Below are positions 59,068 to 64,000 of a DNA stretch of 64,000 bases, one piece after another (the first letter of the stretch is position 1; each line of letters opens with the position of its first letter). The notes beneath the pieces are model-generated. The model was not told the DNA's origin and did not search any database. It saw only the letters and a program-made list of their open reading frames with translations. A program made the position numbers and the translations under genes. Source of the stretch: Fomes fomentarius (Eukaryota; Basidiomycota; Agaricomycetes; Polyporales; Polyporaceae); NCBI GenBank assembly GCA_022606135.1, contig JABYQN010000002.1, forward strand, positions 1,178,001 to 1,242,000, written 5' to 3'.

Positions 59068-61437
59068 TGATTTGGGGGTGGCGTCCGCGCATCCTGCCAT
59101 GCACTGGCAGGCCGCTCCGTTCGCATTTGTGTGTCGAGGGGATCTTGTGTGTGGTCGAGAATATTCTGTGTGCGATGTCGTCGATGGGATGCGGTGGACG
59201 TGCACCAGCGCACGGGCACTAGACGGGACGCGGATGCGGACGCGGATGGACGGCATCCCTGGAGGCGGTGGTGGGGGGCGTCGTCACTCTTATCACCGCT
59301 GTGTCGCGCCATCGCGCGCGCGCGCGAGCGAGCCTTGGTGGTGATACGACCTTACTACTGCCATGATGCCCGCTGATGACGCATGCAGGTCTTTTCGAAT
59401 TCGAACTCGAACTCTCCTGCTCGCCATTTTCTTTGTTTTATAGAAGAAAAAATTGGATGCATGGCAGAACATCGCGTCAAGTACACGTACACTCGCACTC
59501 GCAACCGCAACTGAAACCGCTCCCGTAGACTAGGGTAGCGATCTGAAACTGTTCGGCCAATAGCCTCGCGCGTTCAAAAAGAAGAAGAAAAATGGAGAAA
59601 TGATACGGATATATTATGACCGTCCTCGCGAGTGGGAGGGCGGGGTCGGGCCAATCGGAGGAGAGCAGGCGGGCGGCGATTGGCTCGAGCAAGCTTCTCC
59701 GACGGTCCATGGTGGGACTACGAGGCGATGACGTGCATGGGAACTGGGACGCATGCGCGAGCTGTGAGAAGGACGAGAAGGACGAGTCGCGAGAACGAGG
59801 TCGAGAGAAGATGGCTGGCCAGGACGCGACGCGCTCCGCCGTCCCGACGCGCCCCACTGAGCCGTCTGGGGGCCCTGGGGCTCTCGCAACTAGGCGTTGG
59901 CCAGTTTGGCGCGGACGCGGACATGCAAGCCACGGACGAGATCTGCTCTGTGGGCTGGCCAGAGATTCGGGTTGTGGGTGCGCTCTGCCGTGCATGCAGA
60001 GGTGGCGCTGACATCGAGCCCGGACGAGCACATGGCAGGTTTTGGGCGAGGTTCGAAGGCGAAGAGGATGGGCCGGGGTGACACGGGAGACTGTATCTGG
60101 CAGACGCATCACGATCGCCGCGCGCGTCGGCCGCAGGAGCAGATTTCGTTCGAAGGGGAGGGGCGGCTTCGGTGAGCAGCCCAGCTGGGAATGTCGACTG
60201 CAGGACGAGGTGTGCTGACGGCCGGATATGGCACTCGCGCTGCTCGTTTGTGCACGTCCGAGCTGGCCGTGGTCGAAGCCTCAAGCTTGAAGCACATTGT
60301 GGCCCTCGCCTCGGCTAGCATACCGGCGAATTCGCGTGCGCGTGTGTCTGGCGCGAGACGGAGAGTGTTAGAGGGCGGCGGGTGCGTGTGGGGGTCCGCT
60401 GACCAAGGGCTTGGAAGCTGCTGAGGGTGGTGTCTGACAATGCTAGTTCTCCGCAGCGACCCAGTGCATCTTGCATGGTGGTGAACGCTTCAGTCGTCGG
60501 CCTCCACCCTGGGCCGACGTCGGTGCAGGCGCATTGCCGAGAGCGGGGTGGCAGTGCGGAGTGCGTCCAAGATTCCCGTTCTTGGGAGGGCGGCGGCGGC
60601 GGGGCAAGGGTGGGGTACGCGCGAGAGCCAGGAGGGGATGCTCTGGACTGTGGCGGGCGTTGGTTGGGCTGCTGGGACGCAAAGTGCTTGTGAGGCAAAG
60701 AGGGCTAAGATCCCGATCAGAGAGAGAAGAGATGGGAGAGTGCGAATCCTCAGAGGAGGTCGAGGACGAGACCCTGGGAGGCGCGCGTGTCAGCGTTGGT
60801 GGAGGGCCTGCTGGATGGGGCGGAGGACTGGGAGCAGTCCCGCTCCGTTCGCGATGGGCAGCTGGCGGCCGGGCAGCGAGCGGCGCACTCTCGGTCGGAC
60901 GGCGCAAGGACGAGGAAGCGGGCCAGCCGAGACGAGCGAGCGGCCGCGCGCGGCCTCTCACAATATCCGGATGGAAGCTGCCCGCCTTCGACTTCTGCGT
61001 CTCCTCCTTGGAGGACTTACTCGCGTCCTTGCGCGCGTGCTCGCCCCGCTTCTCCTCGGTGCCCCGCCCGGCGCCATCCTCCCATATGGGCACACGTCCG
61101 GGCGGAGGCCCCGGTGGAGACAGCGCGGACAGGACGGACGCCGGCGAGATGGCAGGCTGCTGAGGAGGGAGGGAGCGGTCGCTGGCACGGCAGCATCCTT
61201 CGCTTCTCCTCTCTCTCTCTCGGCGTTATCCACAAACCCATTTCCGATTGCGATTCGTGTGCGGGCGCTTGGGATTATTCTCAAGACGACCCTTTAATTA
61301 GACCTATCCGAATTTCTGGGACAGGCCTCGCACCGGAGATCTTGGATCACCTGCGTCTATCTCAACATTATACTCGTGAGCGTCTGCCGAGATCTCAACT
61401 CGACTATTCACGCTCTCTCCCCTTCGCTCATATGCCC

Positions 61438-61444
61438 TATATAA
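61438..61444 (+). promoter_or_regulatory. TATA box of the TEA-domain gene
   Basis: TATATAA lies about 91 bases upstream of the ATG at 61535. It is followed by a C/T-rich leader (about 61460-61534), a standard fungal promoter layout. Confidence 0.55.
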
Positions 61445-61534
61445 TCTCTATGCCCTAATCACTCTCCCTTCGTCCCGCCCTCCCGCTCTCATCCGCCCCT
61501 CCCCCGTCGGCACACAACTCCAGCCGCTTTCGCC

Positions 61535-63546
61535 ATGCCCATCAACCACCGCGAAAACCTCGCTCAGCACATCCACATCTCCTCCGCCGACGACCTCTCC
61601 TACTCCGTCTCCCCTTCCTCCGGCATCAATGACACCATCCAGACTATCGTCACCGGCCGCAAGTGCTGGAAGACGATGAAGGGCAAGGGAGAGGTCGTTT
61701 GGCCACCATATTTGGAGGCGGCGCTGGTTGAAGGTGCGTTTAGCCCAAACCTAATCTCACACACTCCACTCGTTGTATGCCCCTTGTCTCCCGTTCGCAC
61801 GCCAACCCAATTGTCCTCCATGCGCGTTTGACCTGACTATATGCGCGTCACACAGGTCTCGAGAAGTACCAGCCCGTCGAGTCGCGCACCTCCCGCTCGT
61901 TTGGCCGCTTTCCCATGCGCAACAAGTTCATCTCGGACTACATATTCCAGGTCACTGGCAAGCGTCGCACCCCGAAGCAGGTCGGTTCGCGTCTCCAGCA
62001 GCTGCGCGATACGACGGAGGGCAAGCGCAGTGCGTCTTCCATCTCAGCTCTGGGCTACTAACCCCCTCGCTTACGTTCGCGACGCCCCAGTACTCCAGCA
62101 GTTGTCCAGCCGGCACATGGCGATGATGCAGCCCAAGTCTGCCCAAGCCCAGTCGCGCGCAGACTCTTCGGCTGACCGCCCGAGCACCGCCGGCGGTTCC
62201 TCTTCGTCCTCTCCCCTCTCAGGCCCCGCTGGTTCCATCTCGCAGCCCACGAGAGTTCCCACGAGCTACGTCTCAATCGACGTTCTTCCGGACCCCGGCA
62301 CCCCTCCCCCAAGGCTGCCGTCCCTTTCGTCCATGTCTTCGTCCCCCCTCATGCCTCCGGCCGCACCGTCGACCATCGCCAGCTTTGTCCCCACGCCGTC
62401 TTCTCCTACCTCTCCCGCCTCGCCTTCCAGCATGGGTCTCGGTCTTAATACCTCCGGCCCACGCGTGCTCCGACACATCGACCCCACCGTTACCTTCATG
62501 TCCCGTGCCGCCCTCCAGGCCTATTCGTCTTTCAAGGTCATGAAGGTCGGAGCTGGCCAGCAGCCGATCCACTGTGAGCAGACCGAGCTCGAGCTGCTGT
62601 CCAGTAGCTGTATGCCGGGTTCTCAATGGACGACCGAGATCGAGTGCACATTCCTCTATCGCACTCCGTTCGTGCCGCGCTTCTGGGACTCGTTGTGCCG
62701 GACTGCAGGTGCGTATAGGCGCATATAACCATAAAATCGTTCCGATTTATTAACGGTACCGCTGTGTGCGACCTTAGACCCCTCGGTGTACACCGTGATG
62801 CAAGAGATTGTCCGCCACGGTGCGACCACCGAGAGCGACCAGTTCGCCCCGGAGGACGTCCTCCTCTCGATCGTTTACCGGTTCAACAACGTCTCGGCAA
62901 CGACGCCCCCGCTCTCCCCCGAAGGCACGTCCTTCTCGGCGGATGTGAGCAGACCTGGCACCGCAGGCAGTCAATTCTCTTCCGAGGGAACAGTACGTCA
63001 TCATCATCCGTCATCACACTAGAATCAGGCGATGCTGACCTATTCGGACTCGGCTGTGAACAGCCCGAACTTGGTTCGGAGATCGACGACATGATGATGT
63101 TCAATGTCAATTGCCCGCTCGACATCCCCTCCCTCTCGCACTCGCATTCGCACTCGCACCCGCACGCCCACAGCCCGCTCTCGTCATCCCACTCCCACTC
63201 CCACTCACATTCCCTCCACCACGGCCACGGTGTTGATATCAAGCCTCCATCCCTCATCCATGCAGACGAGGACGCATATGCCAGCCTTCCGCCCACGCCG
63301 ACGTCGCCATTTGACTTCGGGCCCACCGGACACGGATGGTATGGCGCGCACCACAATCCACTCGGGCATCATCAGCAACAGGATTGCGGACGGATGTACG
63401 GTATGACTGGGGGCATGGGCCCGGGTCTGCCTGATGTTGCGATTGCCGGGACGGGCCAGTATGGCATGAACGTGAGTCTCTGCAATTCAATTATCTACGC
63501 CGTCCTCTGAAACGGTCACTTGGCGCAGGCGTTCTCGATGCTGTGA
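61535..63546 (+). CDS. TEA/ATTS-domain transcription factor (AbaA/TEC1 type)
   Basis: This is a DNA-binding regulator of the TEA/ATTS family (TEC1 and AbaA in ascomycetes, TEAD in animals), which controls development and hyphal growth there; it should act in the nucleus. Exons: 61535-61733, 61856-62029, 62091-62708, 62778-62992, a fifth exon ending at 63471 and a last one at 63529-63546 (AFSML then stop). The TEA domain spans the first two introns: VVWPPYLEAALVEGLEKYQP, GRFPMRNKFISDYIF, then TGKRRTPKQVGSRLQQLRD, with the recognition helix intact. A Ser/Pro-rich linker follows, then a conserved-looking block (RHIDPTVTFMSRAALQAYSS; FLYRTPFVPRFWDSLCRTA) that may be the cofactor-binding part. The C-terminal part has a His/Ser repeat (63136-63240). 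The join between exons 4 and 5 is unresolved: the obvious intron (62993-63022) is only 30 nt, and one base seems to be missing near 63073. Confidence 0.87.
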
Positions 63547-64000
63547 GGTCCGCGGACAGCGACAGCTTGTCGCCCTTCCAAGCCCGAAGGACCGAACCGC
63601 AGCGTTGCTCGGTCTTATCCTTGGGCCTGGATACCCCAGGTGGGCGGGCCGAGGACGACGGCCGCACCCTCGCCCTCACTATCAGCGCTGCGCCCATCTT
63701 ATGCGGCGCATATACCCTGCTGCCCTGACACGGACGGGCGCATAAAGTGCGACTGTCGTTACCGTCGCTGTTAGGCCGGAACGGACGTGGACGTGTAAGT
63801 GGATCTTGGACGGTGCTATCGTACGCTCGGCCGCGCGGCCTATAATCTCTCTACTGTCAGCACTAGCCCCCTTGCTCCCTCGCACCCGTTATTCCGTCGG
63901 CCCTTTATTTCTCTGTATACCGCTGCCTCCATTGCTTTGGTACGATACTCAGTCACACCCATAATTGCCTGCCCCTCGTCTGTGCCGGTGCTTTCGGCTG
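63547..64000. other. 3' flank of the TEA-domain gene
   Basis: Non-coding as far as I can see. T/C-rich stretches near 63860-63960 are compatible with a 3' UTR or the leader of a next gene beyond the window. Confidence 0.45.

Larger units (their letters stand above)
46289..61437. other. GC-rich, gene-poor tract outside the listed repeats
   Basis: Long open frames appear on several frames at once (for example 52-53 kb, 57.7-58.5 kb and 59.5-61.3 kb). This is expected where stop codons are rare in GC-rich DNA. None has a recognisable domain, a consistent splice pattern or a clear excess over its antisense frame. A minus-strand frame at 60443-61093 has a charged start (KRGEHARKDASKSSKEET) that is somewhat protein-like, but a plus-strand frame is equally open. 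An A/T-richer island lies at about 54460-54680. No gene is called. Confidence 0.4.

Noticed and set aside
59477..60284. Minus-strand open frames of 188 and 211 codons
   Set aside because: Arg/Ser/Pro-rich composition expected from GC-rich non-coding DNA; opposing frames are equally open; no motif.
60443..61297. Overlapping long open frames on both strands (216 to 249 codons)
   Set aside because: All exist because stops are rare in this GC-rich stretch. None has a recognisable motif. The minus frame is slightly more protein-like but not enough to call.

Overview
The window is nuclear DNA of a basidiomycete fungus, most likely an agaricomycete. The evidence is intron-dense genes whose introns are mostly 50-60 nt with GT..AG ends, long pyrimidine-rich leaders, F-box/leucine-rich proteins, DUF6533-type membrane proteins, and a large protein family that I know only from mushroom-forming fungi. 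There is no bacterial-type operon structure and I found no tRNA, rRNA or CRISPR array.

Layout. 1-362: the 3' end of a Ser/Pro-rich protein gene. 3.1-7.3 kb: two tandem minus-strand DUF6533 membrane-protein genes, each with a TATA box. 9.0-10.1 kb: GEP4, a mitochondrial phosphatidylglycerophosphate phosphatase. 11.6-14.8 kb: an MDL1-like mitochondrial ABC half-transporter with 14 exons. 15.2-16.9 kb: a third DUF6533 gene (minus). 18.05-18.6 kb: a small YCII-domain gene (minus). 19.75-20.84 kb: an NFKBIL1-like protein with a J-like tail (minus). 21.8-22.2 kb: unassigned exon-like pieces (minus). 22.6-25.5 kb: a large Cys-cluster protein of unknown function. 29.0-30.6 kb: a poorly resolved Pro/Ser-rich gene. 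31.0-35.2 kb: two F-box-like proteins in tandem. 35.2-46.2 kb: almost no recognisable genes, with possible decayed fragments. 46.2-59.1 kb: a GC-rich, gene-poor tract carrying at least a dozen short arrays of unrelated repeats that nearly all have a 7-bp unit. 61.5-63.55 kb: a TEA/ATTS-domain transcription factor.

The confident genes are mostly housekeeping and regulatory: cardiolipin synthesis and mitochondrial inner-membrane transport (GEP4 and MDL1 are neighbours on the same strand), ubiquitin-ligase adaptors, and a developmental-type TEA regulator. The three DUF6533 genes look like one local family expansion. I did not see a complete new defence system, biosynthetic cluster or transposon. 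The least ordinary items are the heptamer-repeat tract, the uncharacterised Cys-cluster family (here with a one-base frame break), and unusual splice structures (a GC-AG intron and a 10-nt exon in MDL1).

Exon coordinates were worked out by eye from frame, splice sites and remembered family conservation. No alignment or database search was run.
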